The position numbers and the translations under genes are program-made. From Glaciimonas sp. PAMC28666 (GTDB taxonomy: Bacteria > Pseudomonadota > Gammaproteobacteria > Burkholderiales > Burkholderiaceae_D), in the NCBI RefSeq assembly GCF_016917355.1, contig NZ_CP070304.1, positions 682,001 to 746,000 on the forward strand: a DNA stretch of 64,000 bases, given 5' to 3'. The first letter of the stretch is position 1. Every line of letters starts with the position of its first letter. Shown one piece after another: positions 1 to 8,517 of this stretch. Below the pieces are notes generated by a model. It was given only the letters and a program-made list of their open reading frames with translations, did no database searches and had not been told where the DNA came from.

Positions 1-538
1 CGCCGGAACTTGCCGCGCCTCTCGATAGCATTTCAAGCTCCGGCAGTGGAACGCCGATAATACCGCTGTCATTAAGGGCGTCACTCACACCCTGAGTGAT
101 CTTCTTTCCGGCATCAGTTCTTGGCTCATAAGTCCATTTCTGCCCGATGTCGGCAGCAGTATTTTCCGCTGCCCTCGCCCCTTCAGGCGATCCGTAACTC
201 CCATCCAGAACGCTTTTCCCTATCCCAAAAGCGGTGCCGGCTATCGCGCCAGCAGTGCCGGAGGCAATTGAGCCAACCGCCTCCAGTATGCCTGCCGCGT
301 TGCTTAATGCCGCGTTGCCGGATGAGGGCGCAGAAGGTGCGGAAGATGTGGAGGTATTGCTGGCGGGGTGATTCGCTAAGCCCTCATAACCCGGAATCTG
401 GTCGCTGGAATTAATCGCTGCGTGCGACTGCGCTATCTGTGATTGAATTGCAGATATGACTTCGGATTGTGTCGCTCCAGCGGGGCCATCAATGGAATAA
501 TCCTTTCCATCTGGCCCGGTCATTGTGTAAGTAGGCAT
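1..538 (-). CDS. Phage virion-associated protein, 3' end cut by window
   Basis: Partial: only the first 179 codons are visible and the frame is open to the window edge. The start ATG at 538-536 overlaps the stop of the upstream transglycosylase gene (TAATG), which indicates translational coupling. The N-terminus (MPTYTMTGPDGKDYSIDGP) is the short beta-hairpin module found at the front of many phage structural or ejection proteins of this kind. It is followed by a Ser/Ala/Gly-rich linker (about residues 55-85) and a Gly/Ala-rich, possibly membrane-active stretch (about 85-110). A role as an internal or ejection protein is inferred from position next to the transglycosylase. Confidence 0.7.
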   Translation of the reverse strand, partial: MPTYTMTGPDGKDYSIDGPAGATQSEVISAIQSQIAQSHAAINSSDQIPGYEGLANHPASNTSTSSAPSAPSSGNAALSNAAGILEAVGSIASGTAGAIAGTAFGIGKSVLDGSYGSPEGARAAENTAADIGQKWTYEPRTDAGKKITQGVSDALNDSGIIGVPLPELEMLSRGAASSG

Positions 539-2382
539 TAGTTAGCAATCCGTAGGTTAGACCATGCAGAGGCAGTATTACTCGTTGATTGACTTGGTGA
601 TTGCGTACCCAATGTTTGTTTGGCGAAATCGGTGAATGTCATTGATGGATTAGCATCCTGAGCATTCTTAAAGTTCGTCAGATCAGCATGGGTATAGGGA
701 ACCGCTGCTTTTACCTTGTCTAGCACGCCCTGAATAAACTGCTTCTGTTGCGGCGGAACTGATGGATCTTCCAGCTTCGGGTCAAGTGCCGCCTCAGTGA
801 TTTGGCGAACCTCCGCCAATTTTCGAAGCGCGTTGTAACCATTGTCACCCGGCACAAAGGATAGCTTATCGATAGACGATACGAGCCCGGTGGTGGTCGC
901 CAATCCGCTTGTTTCCAGCGTGCCCAGATTCCGCGCCACACCAGTCCACATCGTGTTGTACGTTTTTACCTGGTCAGAGTTAAGTTCATTTTTCAGCCCG
1001 GCAAGACCGGAGCTAAGAAGCCCGTTACTCGTCGGCTTACCCGATCCAAGAAAGCCCGTATTTGTCTCTACAGGGAGTGCCGTGATGTTACTTAGTGCTG
1101 AGGCAATTTCATTCCCTGACGCAATGATCCTGCCGTTGTAGACGGTAGATCGACCGCCTGCCGGTCCAGCAATTCCAGTCTCCTTGTTGATCCGCTGGCG
1201 CAATGCTTCGTTGTAATCGGCTGATCCTTCCGGATAAAGTTGTTTAAGCTCCTTGGTGAACTGAGTATCAGTCGTATTTTGCGCCGATAGAACTGCCAAC
1301 TGGCGAGCGTTGCGCCCATCCTCCATCATCTGCGCCCGAGCCTCTGTTTGCGTCGCAAGAAGAGCAGCAGCGTCCTGCTTGCCGGTATTGGAAATAACTA
1401 CCTTCCCGGTATTAGGGTCAACCAACATCGCACCATCTGCGACGGACATAAATTTATCTCCGAGCGCCGCCTTTGCCGCTACATATGCAGGTAAATCACT
1501 AGTTTTCATCGATGAAAGCGCCGCACTAATCGCCTCGCTCTGCGTCATATTCCGAGTTTGCCCTGTAGCCGCATCGGAAGCCGATGGGCTTGAGCCTCCC
1601 AACTGAATCTGATTTCCTTGCTGCGAGTCGTCATTCGATGCCAGTTGCGTTGGCGCGGAATCTGTTGGCCCCATGCGGCCCATTACATCTCCTACGTAGC
1701 TAGACACGCTCTTACCGTTGCCATCAGATGGGTTATTAATCCATGGCGTTTTCGCATCATCCGCAAGATTCATATTGCCCGGACCAGAAAAATATCCCGC
1801 TGCAATTTTGGCTGGGTCATCGCCCGATTGGACGCCTAAGCCTTTTACGATGCGCGCCATAACGGCGAGATTATCCGCCTGATTGCTGATGCTTTCGCCG
1901 TTCTTTGCATACTGCGCAAATGTGGCGGGCATGATCTGTCCGACTCCAATCGCGCCATCTGTACTCGTAGCCGCATTCTTTCCATTGTTTGATTCCTGCC
2001 CCAATAATGCGCTCATGGCTTTCGCTTGCATCGGCGACAGCCCCTCCTTCGCTGCGACGGAATCAACTAATGGATTTCCTGTCTGGTTTGAAGTGGGCGC
2101 AGTAATTGCCGGGGCTATTGCTGGCGCGGCTGCGGCTGTCGCTGCGGCACCTGGCGTAACCGGCACCTGGGCCCCCAGATTATCTTGCACGGCCTTAGTA
2201 AATCGATTCAGCGGCGCGTCTTTCTGACTTTGCAGATTGTCGGAAATTGTCTTATCTTTCTCCACCTCTAACGCAGCGCGTTCCTTATCCATATCCGACG
2301 CATTCATCTGGGTAATATTTTGATTCTCCGATTGCACGCCAGCATCGCCCGCCGCTGCCATTGCTGAAAGTATGATGCCCAT
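538..2382 (-). CDS. Phage virion lytic transglycosylase (SLT domain)
   Basis: 614 residues. A soluble-lytic-transglycosylase (goose-lysozyme-like) domain spans about residues 105-200, with the catalytic Glu at about 130 in LLGQES and the typical GAIGVGQIMPATF loop after it. The N-terminal 100 residues are low-complexity Ala/Pro/Gln-rich. The long C-terminal part is mostly polar, with no recognised domain. Such large SLT proteins in phages are injected with the DNA and open the peptidoglycan locally. The gene sits directly upstream of another virion-type gene and overlaps it by one base. Confidence 0.85.
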   Translation of the reverse strand: MGIILSAMAAAGDAGVQSENQNITQMNASDMDKERAALEVEKDKTISDNLQSQKDAPLNRFTKAVQDNLGAQVPVTPGAAATAAAAPAIAPAITAPTSNQTGNPLVDSVAAKEGLSPMQAKAMSALLGQESNNGKNAATSTDGAIGVGQIMPATFAQYAKNGESISNQADNLAVMARIVKGLGVQSGDDPAKIAAGYFSGPGNMNLADDAKTPWINNPSDGNGKSVSSYVGDVMGRMGPTDSAPTQLASNDDSQQGNQIQLGGSSPSASDAATGQTRNMTQSEAISAALSSMKTSDLPAYVAAKAALGDKFMSVADGAMLVDPNTGKVVISNTGKQDAAALLATQTEARAQMMEDGRNARQLAVLSAQNTTDTQFTKELKQLYPEGSADYNEALRQRINKETGIAGPAGGRSTVYNGRIIASGNEIASALSNITALPVETNTGFLGSGKPTSNGLLSSGLAGLKNELNSDQVKTYNTMWTGVARNLGTLETSGLATTTGLVSSIDKLSFVPGDNGYNALRKLAEVRQITEAALDPKLEDPSVPPQQKQFIQGVLDKVKAAVPYTHADLTNFKNAQDANPSMTFTDFAKQTLGTQSPSQSTSNTASAWSNLRIAN

Positions 2383-2487
2383 TATTGGCCCATCCGTTTA
2401 ATGATTGCTAAGTAAATAAAAGTCATTTATGTATCTTTCTAAATATTAAATATGCGCAATAAATATGAGTGATTGGCACGTCCGCCA

Positions 2488-2934
2488 TTAGTGCAAATAG
2501 GGGGGCCGATGGTATAAATTGGCCGTCTTGTTTTTCTGTTTTAATGACGAGAGGCCAGGCGACTGGTGCGCAATTTGCTCAAGCAATGTGGTCGTGATAT
2601 TGATCGTCCCGGTTTTTTCGAGAAAATCCAACCATTCACAAACAAGCAACTGCGACACATATAACATTACGACAACCGGCAATGTATCTCCGCTCTCCTC
2701 GCGAAGGCTTTCGACGATTTGTACTACACCCTCGTAGATCATTTTTATTGGATCGCCATAATGCCGATCATGTAATTCGATCATTGAGATACGGGGGCTG
2801 TACATGACAGTAAAGCCTTCAATGAGCAAATTTTGCACCTGGTCACACCACTGATCCGGCACTTGCGCCCCAACCTTGCGGGTAAAATCCGCTAAGATCG
2901 CCGGGCTATTTTGGGATATATTAAAAAATTCCAT
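2488..2934 (-). CDS. Hypothetical phage protein (148 aa)
   Basis: No family recognised. Mixed helical protein with a hydrophobic central segment (VVVMLYVSQLLVCEWL, about residues 86-101) that looks like a buried helix rather than a signal peptide, and a basic, Gln/Lys-rich tail. It lies between the small HTH gene (2938-3156) and the virion genes, so it could belong to the late-gene switch or the lysis region, but there is no direct evidence. Confidence 0.6.
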   Translation of the reverse strand: MEFFNISQNSPAILADFTRKVGAQVPDQWCDQVQNLLIEGFTVMYSPRISMIELHDRHYGDPIKMIYEGVVQIVESLREESGDTLPVVVMLYVSQLLVCEWLDFLEKTGTINITTTLLEQIAHQSPGLSSLKQKNKTANLYHRPPYLH

Positions 2935-2937
2935 ATG

Positions 2938-3156
2938 TTAAGAAACTACCGGTTCTTTGCTGTGTGCAATAAGCTGAGATACGTCCTTGGGGTCGAATCG
3001 CAATAAGCGACCTAGCCGAATACTTGGCAATGGAAGCTTATGAATTGTTGACGCATTAACGTCCAGCAGCGCCGCTACCTCACCGATTCTCATCAATCCA
3101 CCCGATTCCATTTTTTGCTGGGCTGCTTGTCTTGAAGTGCCTGATTGCTCTTGCAT
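2938..3156 (-). CDS. Small helix-turn-helix (MerR/AlpA-like) phage protein
   Basis: 72 residues. Residues 22-60 form a winged-HTH of the excisionase/AlpA kind: IGEVAALLDVNASTIHKL followed by the wing RLGRLLRFDPKDV. A strong ribosome site (GAGAGGAGC) lies 5 bases before the ATG at 3156. Likely a DNA-binding protein controlling phage genes or acting as a directionality factor. Its place between replication-type and virion genes would suit a late-gene regulator; that is inference. Confidence 0.65.
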   Translation of the reverse strand: MQEQSGTSRQAAQQKMESGGLMRIGEVAALLDVNASTIHKLPLPSIRLGRLLRFDPKDVSQLIAHSKEPVVS

Positions 3157-3256
3157 TTTTGCTCCTCTCGAATCAAATTTCTGTTACTTAAGTTTACGCA
3201 CTAATCCCTATGTTTACCAGGGTGAAGCGCCATGTTTTGTGCCAACCTGACGCGTT

Positions 3257-3532
3257 TTACGGCACAGTTTGCAACGCCATATCGATCGCCCGATATGCCG
3301 ACCTCCTAGATAGGCCGTACTCAGCCATCAAGCGCGCCCGGATGGTCGATCGTGAGATCCGCGCATCTAACATTCGCCGTGCATATGCGACCCGGTCTAT
3401 GCGCGCCATCCCGGCCACGCCGTGTTCCATCGCGACATCCAAAACAATCTGCGTCACCTGAAGGCGCATAGTTTCATCGGCATCGATCGCGTTGATGCGC
3501 GTGAGAATTTCATTCAGTACAGAGGCGCGCAT
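3257..3532 (-). CDS. Hypothetical phage protein with C-terminal HTH
   Basis: 91 residues, helical throughout. The last 40 residues (ISRSTIRARLMAEYGLSRRSAYRA) read as a helix-turn-helix of the kind used for DNA binding. The start overlaps the last base of the upstream gene ending at 3532. No family name can be given. Together with the neighbour at 2938-3156 it makes a second small potential DNA-binding protein before the virion genes. Confidence 0.6.
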   Translation of the reverse strand: MRASVLNEILTRINAIDADETMRLQVTQIVLDVAMEHGVAGMARIDRVAYARRMLDARISRSTIRARLMAEYGLSRRSAYRAIDMALQTVP

Positions 3533-3867
3533 CAGTAATGAACAGCCGGGTTTGCAATGTCGGTGGGCGACTCGTTCATTTCGATTTCAATGAGCCGTCC
3601 CTCGATCACCATATCCGCGTCTTCGACCATATCAAGATGTCCCCTGTGTTCTTTGCAACCTTTAGCGAGGACACGCAGGGCAGTCTGTTCAACGCGCCGG
3701 GCTTGCGTCAACTCCAGCGCTTTCTCAATTTGAAGACCTGCATTCCAAAATCCCTCTAACTCGTCGGCGCGGCGTTTCTGAGCGCCAATCAGGAGCCGGT
3801 GGGTTCGGGCGGTATGCCAGCGAAGGGTTGCGGCAACTATTTCACGATCATTCATCCTGGCTTCCAA
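3532..3867 (-). CDS. Hypothetical phage protein (111 aa)
   Basis: Predicted all-helical and charged; no recognised domain. It may start at the first ATG (MEARMNDRE) or at the internal ATG four codons later. The 3' end overlaps the next gene by one base, as is usual in this operon. Confidence 0.55.
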   Translation of the reverse strand: MEARMNDREIVAATLRWHTARTHRLLIGAQKRRADELEGFWNAGLQIEKALELTQARRVEQTALRVLAKGCKEHRGHLDMVEDADMVIEGRLIEIEMNESPTDIANPAVHY

Positions 3868-3961
3868 TCGTTAGCGGAAAATTGAACCTGATGGCGCACA
3901 CGACGGCTATTTCTACGGCAAAGATTATCGGTTTTGACCTGTGTTCTTGAATTTGCTCCAT
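3848..3961 (-). CDS. Very small hypothetical phage ORF (37 aa)
   Basis: Reads MEQIQEHRSKPIIFAVEIAV and then ends in TIGSQDE. It is chosen over a longer upstream Met start because an AAAGGCG stretch sits about 7 bases before this ATG and the extra N-terminus is His-rich and implausible. The 3' end overlaps the start of the next gene by 20 bases. Possibly a small single-pass membrane or accessory protein. Weak support. Confidence 0.3.
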   Translation of the reverse strand: MEQIQEHRSKPIIFAVEIAVVCAIRFNFPLTIGSQDE

Positions 3962-4059
3962 TGGGACGCCTTTTGATGTTGAACTTATAACTACCGTTAG
4001 GTAAGTTAGGTGAAGGTGAAGGTGCATCACTTCGTTAAAGCTTCGCTATGCGTTAGCCA

Positions 4060-4437
4060 TCAGTTCGCCATACCTTCGTCATGCGTTTGCCATCTGGCAG
4101 CCGCCCCTTTTATGCCGGAAACGGTCTTTGCTTCAGTGTTCTTTATTGCCTTTTCCAACTCCTCCCGCAGTCGGTTATTGATCCAGTATTCGGGAGTAAC
4201 GTGGAAAAATCTCTTCAAAACAGATTCGTTCGCCCTCCACTTCACCGGATTTAATCTACAAATGGCCTGCAACTGCTCTGGTTCGTTGGGTAAGCGGGCC
4301 TCAGACTTCCACGCGGCCATCAGCAGCAGCAAATACGCGCCATGCTGCTCGGTGTTCAGGTGCATGGTGTCGGACAGATAATCCGACACATAAAGCGGCA
4401 TCCAGATGTCGGCTTTTTTCTTCTTTGCGGCAGCCAT
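4060..4437 (-). CDS. DUF1376 family phage protein
   Basis: 125 residues. Residues 10-70 carry the DUF1376 pattern (IWMPLYVSDYLSDTMHLNTE, then GAYLLLLMAAW), found in phage and prophage replication-region proteins. The family is often longer, so this is a short version that ends right after the conserved part. It overlaps the upstream primase-like gene by one base at 4437, which fits a role in DNA replication initiation. Biochemical function is unknown. Confidence 0.75.
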   Translation of the reverse strand: MAAAKKKKADIWMPLYVSDYLSDTMHLNTEQHGAYLLLLMAAWKSEARLPNEPEQLQAICRLNPVKWRANESVLKRFFHVTPEYWINNRLREELEKAIKNTEAKTVSGIKGAAARWQTHDEGMAN

Positions 4438-5384
4438 TATTTATTCCTCATACGTACATCAATGATTAACTTGCACAACTTCATCAATCCGGCGCGCTGG
4501 TGGAGATCGTTTGCATCTTCGCCAATGACATCGCTCATGCAGTACGGCAGACCGGCTTTCTTTGCTGCCTTCTCGCCGGCGCCTGACACATCGTTATCAG
4601 CGACGACGAAGGCAGGGCTCTGAATCATTGGTCCGACGTGCGCCATATTGGAATCACTGAAACAAACCAGCACAGAGGCGTTTAAACGCAGCCTGTGCAG
4701 CGCCATTTCAATCGATAGACCCGTGGCATAGCCTTCGCACAGAAACGTCTCTGCGGCGCTCCTGTTACCAAGGCGCAGCACTGAACCTTTGGCACGCATA
4801 CCAAAAGCCATCTTCTTTTCCCACTGGCGCTCTTCCGGCAGCCATTCGATTGACTGCATACCCTGCAATTGATTGGTTTCCAGATTGCGCATCGGGACGA
4901 TCAGGACGTGATCGGCAACCAGACCGACAGCCGCAGGCAAACCCTTAGCGTTCAGGTAGTAGTGTGTTTCCAGCTGGCACAGATCAATCAGATTTTGTGA
5001 CGCTTCGGCGGCGGCACGGTAACCCCGTTGCTTGCGGGCGTCTTCCTCGACTGTCGCTGCATCGCGCATAGCACGGGCACGCTGCTTTTCTGCTTCCTCC
5101 TGAGCGGTAAGTGGTCCGCGTGGCTGATCGTTGTCGCGCCAGCCATTCGCCGCTGCCTCGTGAAACAGGGTGCCGATACCGATTTTTCCGGAGGTACCGA
5201 TACTGCGCCACACAGCACGTGCTGATTTCTCGCTGTAAGACTCGGCGCCCTGGCTCCATGCGTCCCAGGCGTCAAACCCATCTTCGGCAAACTCGGCCTT
5301 GACCGCCATCCCCATTTTTACCCAGAGGTCCCGATCGTGCGGCGGGACGAACGACAGCGCGCCAGCTGCTTTATGTAGGCTCAT
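4437..5384 (-). CDS. Toprim-domain primase-like protein
   Basis: 315 residues. The N-terminus (about 10-85) matches the PriCT-2-like helical domain seen in phage primases (DRDLWVKMGMAVKAEF, AWDAWSQG). A Toprim domain covers about 210-300, with its three acidic motifs: CEGYATGLS, ADNDVSGAG and EDANDLH. Expected to act in priming or nucleic-acid remodelling for phage DNA replication, working with the helicase gene it overlaps by 4 bases upstream. No N-terminal zinc finger is seen, so it may need a partner for template recognition. Confidence 0.85.
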   Translation of the reverse strand: MSLHKAAGALSFVPPHDRDLWVKMGMAVKAEFAEDGFDAWDAWSQGAESYSEKSARAVWRSIGTSGKIGIGTLFHEAAANGWRDNDQPRGPLTAQEEAEKQRARAMRDAATVEEDARKQRGYRAAAEASQNLIDLCQLETHYYLNAKGLPAAVGLVADHVLIVPMRNLETNQLQGMQSIEWLPEERQWEKKMAFGMRAKGSVLRLGNRSAAETFLCEGYATGLSIEMALHRLRLNASVLVCFSDSNMAHVGPMIQSPAFVVADNDVSGAGEKAAKKAGLPYCMSDVIGEDANDLHQRAGLMKLCKLIIDVRMRNK

Positions 5385-6886
5385 CGTGCCGCCCGGTATG
5401 CGATGCTGTTCGCTTTGGCTTTGTTCATCACGGCGCGGCTGATCGGCACATTGGGCACCGCGTCGAAGTCGGGCATATTGCGCGGAAATACACCAGTGAT
5501 GGATTTGTACAGGTGGGCTGCACGTCCCTTTGCGCTTGCCTGGTTACCTTGTCCCCGGCACAGGGTTACGGATTGCTCCCAAACGGTCAGCTTGTCGCCC
5601 ACCGTCGCCTTACCAACTTTGAACTCGACCATCTCGCCCGCCTCGTGTTCAATCAGATTGGGTTTGATCTTTTCAAAGCCGCAGGACACACAGCGTTTGC
5701 GAAATGGCACGTACTGACATTGCGGGCAGTTGGCCGGGTGATCAATTTCTTCCTCATCATCCTTGCGGATCGTCTTGTCGAGTTTTTCGCCCATGTCGAG
5801 CGAATCAAGGCCATCGTGATAAATGGCTTCGTAGTCTTCAGAAAACCGGACGATATTGCCGCTGAAATCCAGAAGCAGCAAATCGGTTTTACCGGTTTCG
5901 GGTGATGCGCGTAGGCCACGACCCCACATCTGGATCGCCGTCGACAGGGATTTACGCAGCGGGCGGACGTCACAGACGCATGAGACGTCTTTCTGATCGA
6001 AACCTTTTGCAAGAGCCTCGACGGAAACCAGCACGCGTAATGTGGAATCGGGAGATTTGAAGTCCTCAAGAATTTCCTTGCGTTCGGACTCGGTAGTATC
6101 AGCGGTGAATGCTGCCGCCATGATCCCGTTGTCGTTGAATTCGCGCACCAGTCCCTCAACGTGCGCAATGGTCGAGCCGAACACGATAGTTTTGCGGCCC
6201 TCAGCGTGCCTGGTCCATTCCTTGACGACATCGCCCACTATGTCCATACCGCGCTCCTCGGCAGCCTTGTCAGTCCATTCGCCTCCGGCGGTGGCCGCAC
6301 CCTTCATGTTGACCTTGGTACAGGAAAGAACGCGCATGGGTACCAGCACGCCCGACTCGGTAAGCTCGCGCATGGTGGTGGCATTGACCAGATTGGAAAA
6401 CAGTTTTCCCAGGCCGTTACTGAATGGCGTGGCTGACAAGCCGATGACGGCGGCGCGGCACGTCGGGATATGCTCAGTCCATGCCTTCAACTGGGTATGT
6501 GCTTCGTCAATGATGATCAAGTCAGCGTCCGGCCAGTCCCGGCGCGCCAAGGTCTGGGCGCTGGCAATCTGGAATGGCAGGCTGGCGTTAAAGCGCCAAT
6601 GATCGGACATCATTACACCGTGGGAGATCAACCCCAAGGAGTCGGCCACTTCTGACGTCTGGTTAATGAGCGTGCGGCGGTCAGCCACGAAGATGACTCG
6701 CTTGCTGCGGAGAAGAGCCTCCTGAATCAGGAACATAGCCAGGATAGTTTTGCCACTCCCGGTCGGGCTCATGACCATCTGGCTGCGATGACCACCAGAA
6801 AACCCGGCGCGCAACTTTTCGCGGGCAGCGGTTTGGAATAGGCGCGGTTCCGGAAACTTGGCGCTGGCATAATTGGGCGCATTCAT
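5381..6886 (-). CDS. DEAD/DEAH-box SF2 helicase of phage replication module
   Basis: 501 residues. Walker A GSGKT at 43-47, DEAH at 127-130 (IIIDEAH), a C-terminal helicase domain with a motif VI-like MWGRGLRA, and a four-cysteine zinc ribbon near residue 400 (CPQC...CVSC). It belongs to the RecG/UvrB-like 'type III restriction helicase' group common in phages. Likely unwinds DNA during phage replication or recombination. It overlaps both neighbours by 4 bases, so it is part of one translationally coupled ParB-helicase-primase unit. Confidence 0.9.
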   Translation of the reverse strand: MNAPNYASAKFPEPRLFQTAAREKLRAGFSGGHRSQMVMSPTGSGKTILAMFLIQEALLRSKRVIFVADRRTLINQTSEVADSLGLISHGVMMSDHWRFNASLPFQIASAQTLARRDWPDADLIIIDEAHTQLKAWTEHIPTCRAAVIGLSATPFSNGLGKLFSNLVNATTMRELTESGVLVPMRVLSCTKVNMKGAATAGGEWTDKAAEERGMDIVGDVVKEWTRHAEGRKTIVFGSTIAHVEGLVREFNDNGIMAAAFTADTTESERKEILEDFKSPDSTLRVLVSVEALAKGFDQKDVSCVCDVRPLRKSLSTAIQMWGRGLRASPETGKTDLLLLDFSGNIVRFSEDYEAIYHDGLDSLDMGEKLDKTIRKDDEEEIDHPANCPQCQYVPFRKRCVSCGFEKIKPNLIEHEAGEMVEFKVGKATVGDKLTVWEQSVTLCRGQGNQASAKGRAAHLYKSITGVFPRNMPDFDAVPNVPISRAVMNKAKANSIAYRAAR

Positions 6887-7797
6887 TTTGCACCCCGCAG
6901 TTTTTCCAGTTCTTTTTCGGCCTTGATGGCCCGGTTCATCCAGTGCGTTACCTGCTTTGTCAGAGCAACCACCTTACCCTGCTGGCCGTTATATTGCGTT
7001 TCAGCACAATCAGCGATGGCCTTTTGACGCTTCACTTCGCCCATCGATGCCTTGACGCGATCATCAGAGTCGAACGCGCGGCCCATCATTTCGTTATCGG
7101 CCATGGTGCTTTTGAGATGATCCGCAACCTCCGCCAGTTGCTCGCGCAGGGCTTCGAGTTCGCTGATAGGTATGATGCATTCAGCATCTTGCTCGGCGTC
7201 AGGGATAACTGGATCTGGTGCTGCTTCGGGGTCGGACTCCGGTACCGGCGAATCATCGGTCGGCTGTACCTTGCCGATATTGGCGGTGTTTTGCTCGTAA
7301 ACTGTGCCGTTGCGTTCCACGGTGCGAATGGCCGGCGCTGGCCCATCTTCGGAAATCCGAAGATGGGCGCGATGGCGGGTCACTGTTTTGTCGCTGACGT
7401 TACAAGCTTTGGCGATGCCGTTATCGCTCCAAGACGACCATTCCGGGTCGTTCAGCAAGGTCATTACCGCACGGCGCTTATCATCGTTGGTGCGACGCAG
7501 GCCGTGAGAGGCGTTGGCACCGACCGAATACAGCACGGCATCGCGGCATGTGCCTTCACGCACTTCGGCCATGATTTCCATGGCGCCAGCTGCTTTATGC
7601 GCAAAGTAACGGTGAAAGCCATCGGCCAGCCAGTAATTTGCACCGTCGTAAAATGTGATTACCGGTGGCAGGTCGATTCCACTGCGGATCGCTTCCGTGT
7701 ATTCGGCAATGATTGACTCATTAAGAGCGGCGCGGGATTGAGTGCCGCCGTTAATGCAAACTGCGTTCAGTGGGATAGTGTAGATGTCGTGGATCAT
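6883..7797 (-). CDS. ParB N-terminal-domain protein (phage)
   Basis: 304 residues. Residues 5-95 form a ParB/Srx fold with the nucleotide-binding box in DGFHRYFAHKAAG, followed by an HTH at about 130-155 (GIAKACNVSDKTVTRHRAHL). The C-terminal third is acidic and then coiled-coil-like (about 205-300). No ParA partner is near. Stand-alone ParB-like proteins in phages act as DNA-binding/CTPase or nuclease-like accessory factors. The downstream helicase overlap suggests a replication role rather than partition. A perfect 13-bp inverted repeat lies inside the gene at 7341-7368. Confidence 0.8.
   Translation of the reverse strand: MIHDIYTIPLNAVCINGGTQSRAALNESIIAEYTEAIRSGIDLPPVITFYDGANYWLADGFHRYFAHKAAGAMEIMAEVREGTCRDAVLYSVGANASHGLRRTNDDKRRAVMTLLNDPEWSSWSDNGIAKACNVSDKTVTRHRAHLRISEDGPAPAIRTVERNGTVYEQNTANIGKVQPTDDSPVPESDPEAAPDPVIPDAEQDAECIIPISELEALREQLAEVADHLKSTMADNEMMGRAFDSDDRVKASMGEVKRQKAIADCAETQYNGQQGKVVALTKQVTHWMNRAIKAEKELEKLRGAK
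7341..7368. repeat. Perfect inverted repeat inside the ParB-like gene
   Basis: Two 13-base arms (GCCCATCTTCGGA and its complement) separated by AA. Perfect symmetry in coding DNA is unusual. It falls just after the HTH-coding part, so it could be a binding site for the encoded protein itself or an mRNA hairpin affecting translation. Confidence 0.7.
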
Positions 7798-8126
7798 GCC
7801 GACACCTCATTCAGCGAATACAACGCGACGCCGCTATGCGTGTAACCGTCGCTATCAACGGCGTTAACGGTCGTTTTGGTGATGGGCCAACCTTGCTTTT
7901 TTAGCTCCCATATGCGCGCGGCACACTGGGCTATCCCATGAGCGCGGAGATTGTAGGTGGTCTGGTCTGCGGCCTTCAGTAATGCTACGGCACGGGTGCG
8001 CTGATCTGCAGCGGCGGTAGATTTACTGGAAATCACCTTATAATTAGGCAGTTGTTTTTTTGGGGTCGCTTTTCCTTTGCCGGGGGCGACCTTTTTTGTT
8101 TTGGGCTTCCGTGGTACCCGGCTCAT
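7794..8126 (-). CDS. Hypothetical basic phage protein (110 aa)
   Basis: The first 30 residues are Lys/Arg/Pro-rich and likely disordered (RKPKTKKVAPGKG). The rest resembles a small winged helix: GIAQCAARIWELKKQGWPI followed by a VNAVDSDG turn, as in phage HTH proteins that judge 'hypothetical'. It overlaps the upstream AlpA-like gene by one base and the ParB-like gene by four. Nucleic-acid binding is inferred from charge and fold pattern only. Confidence 0.6.
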   Translation of the reverse strand: MSRVPRKPKTKKVAPGKGKATPKKQLPNYKVISSKSTAAADQRTRAVALLKAADQTTYNLRAHGIAQCAARIWELKKQGWPITKTTVNAVDSDGYTHSGVALYSLNEVSA

Positions 8127-8317
8127 TACGCGCCGCCCTGATTGATAAGGGCGCGAATGTCTTCAACTTTCCAGGCGGTGACACGCTCGGACAATTTAAT
8201 TCCCATAGGGAACTTACCCGATTTAATGCCGGCCCACCAAGTAGATTTAGAAACGGGATAAACGTGAAGAACAGCTGGCAAGCGGACGTAACCAGTATTA
8301 GGAAGGGGCTCAAACAT
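8126..8317 (-). CDS. AlpA-family phage transcriptional regulator
   Basis: 63 residues with the AlpA pattern: VRLPAVLHVYPVSKSTWWAG helix-turn-helix, the GKFPMGIKLSERVTAW wing and a terminal VEDIRALI helix. AlpA-type proteins activate or repress promoters of prophage operons. It is the first gene of the coupled AlpA-ParB-helicase-primase series. It lies downstream of a heptamer repeat array at 8384-8511, which could be its operator. Confidence 0.85.
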   Translation of the reverse strand: MFEPLPNTGYVRLPAVLHVYPVSKSTWWAGIKSGKFPMGIKLSERVTAWKVEDIRALINQGGA

Positions 8318-8383
8318 TTAATTACCTCATCAATTAAACCGCAGTGGACTTCATTGAGTCCGGTGCGTACGGTTTAACTATGA

Positions 8384-8511
8384 TTCGGCAATTTTTTCAT
8401 TTCCAATCTTTGGAAATATTATAAGTCTTTGAATCAATTGAATATTTTTATATTCTGATGTTCGGCAGCTGAGTTTTCCATTTCCTTGCCGAAGTTGCCG
8501 AACCTGCCGAA
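8384..8511. repeat. Heptamer array TTCGGCA/TGCCGAA (five copies)
   Basis: Two copies of TTCGGCA (8384-8390, 8461-8467) and three copies of its complement at 8487-8493, 8496-8502 and 8505-8511, the last three with an exact 9-base period. A 7-bp palindrome TTTCCAA/TTGGAAA lies in between (8400-8416). The array fills the gap between the 376-codon gene and the AlpA operon, so it is a probable operator or initiator-binding site. Confidence 0.7.
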
Positions 8512-8517
8512 TCGTAA

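Noticed and set aside
121-414. Plus-strand open frame in the first 400 bases
   Set aside because: It is the complement of a real minus-strand phage gene that starts at 538 with a TAATG overlap; its product is Arg/Cys/Pro-rich and unlike a protein.
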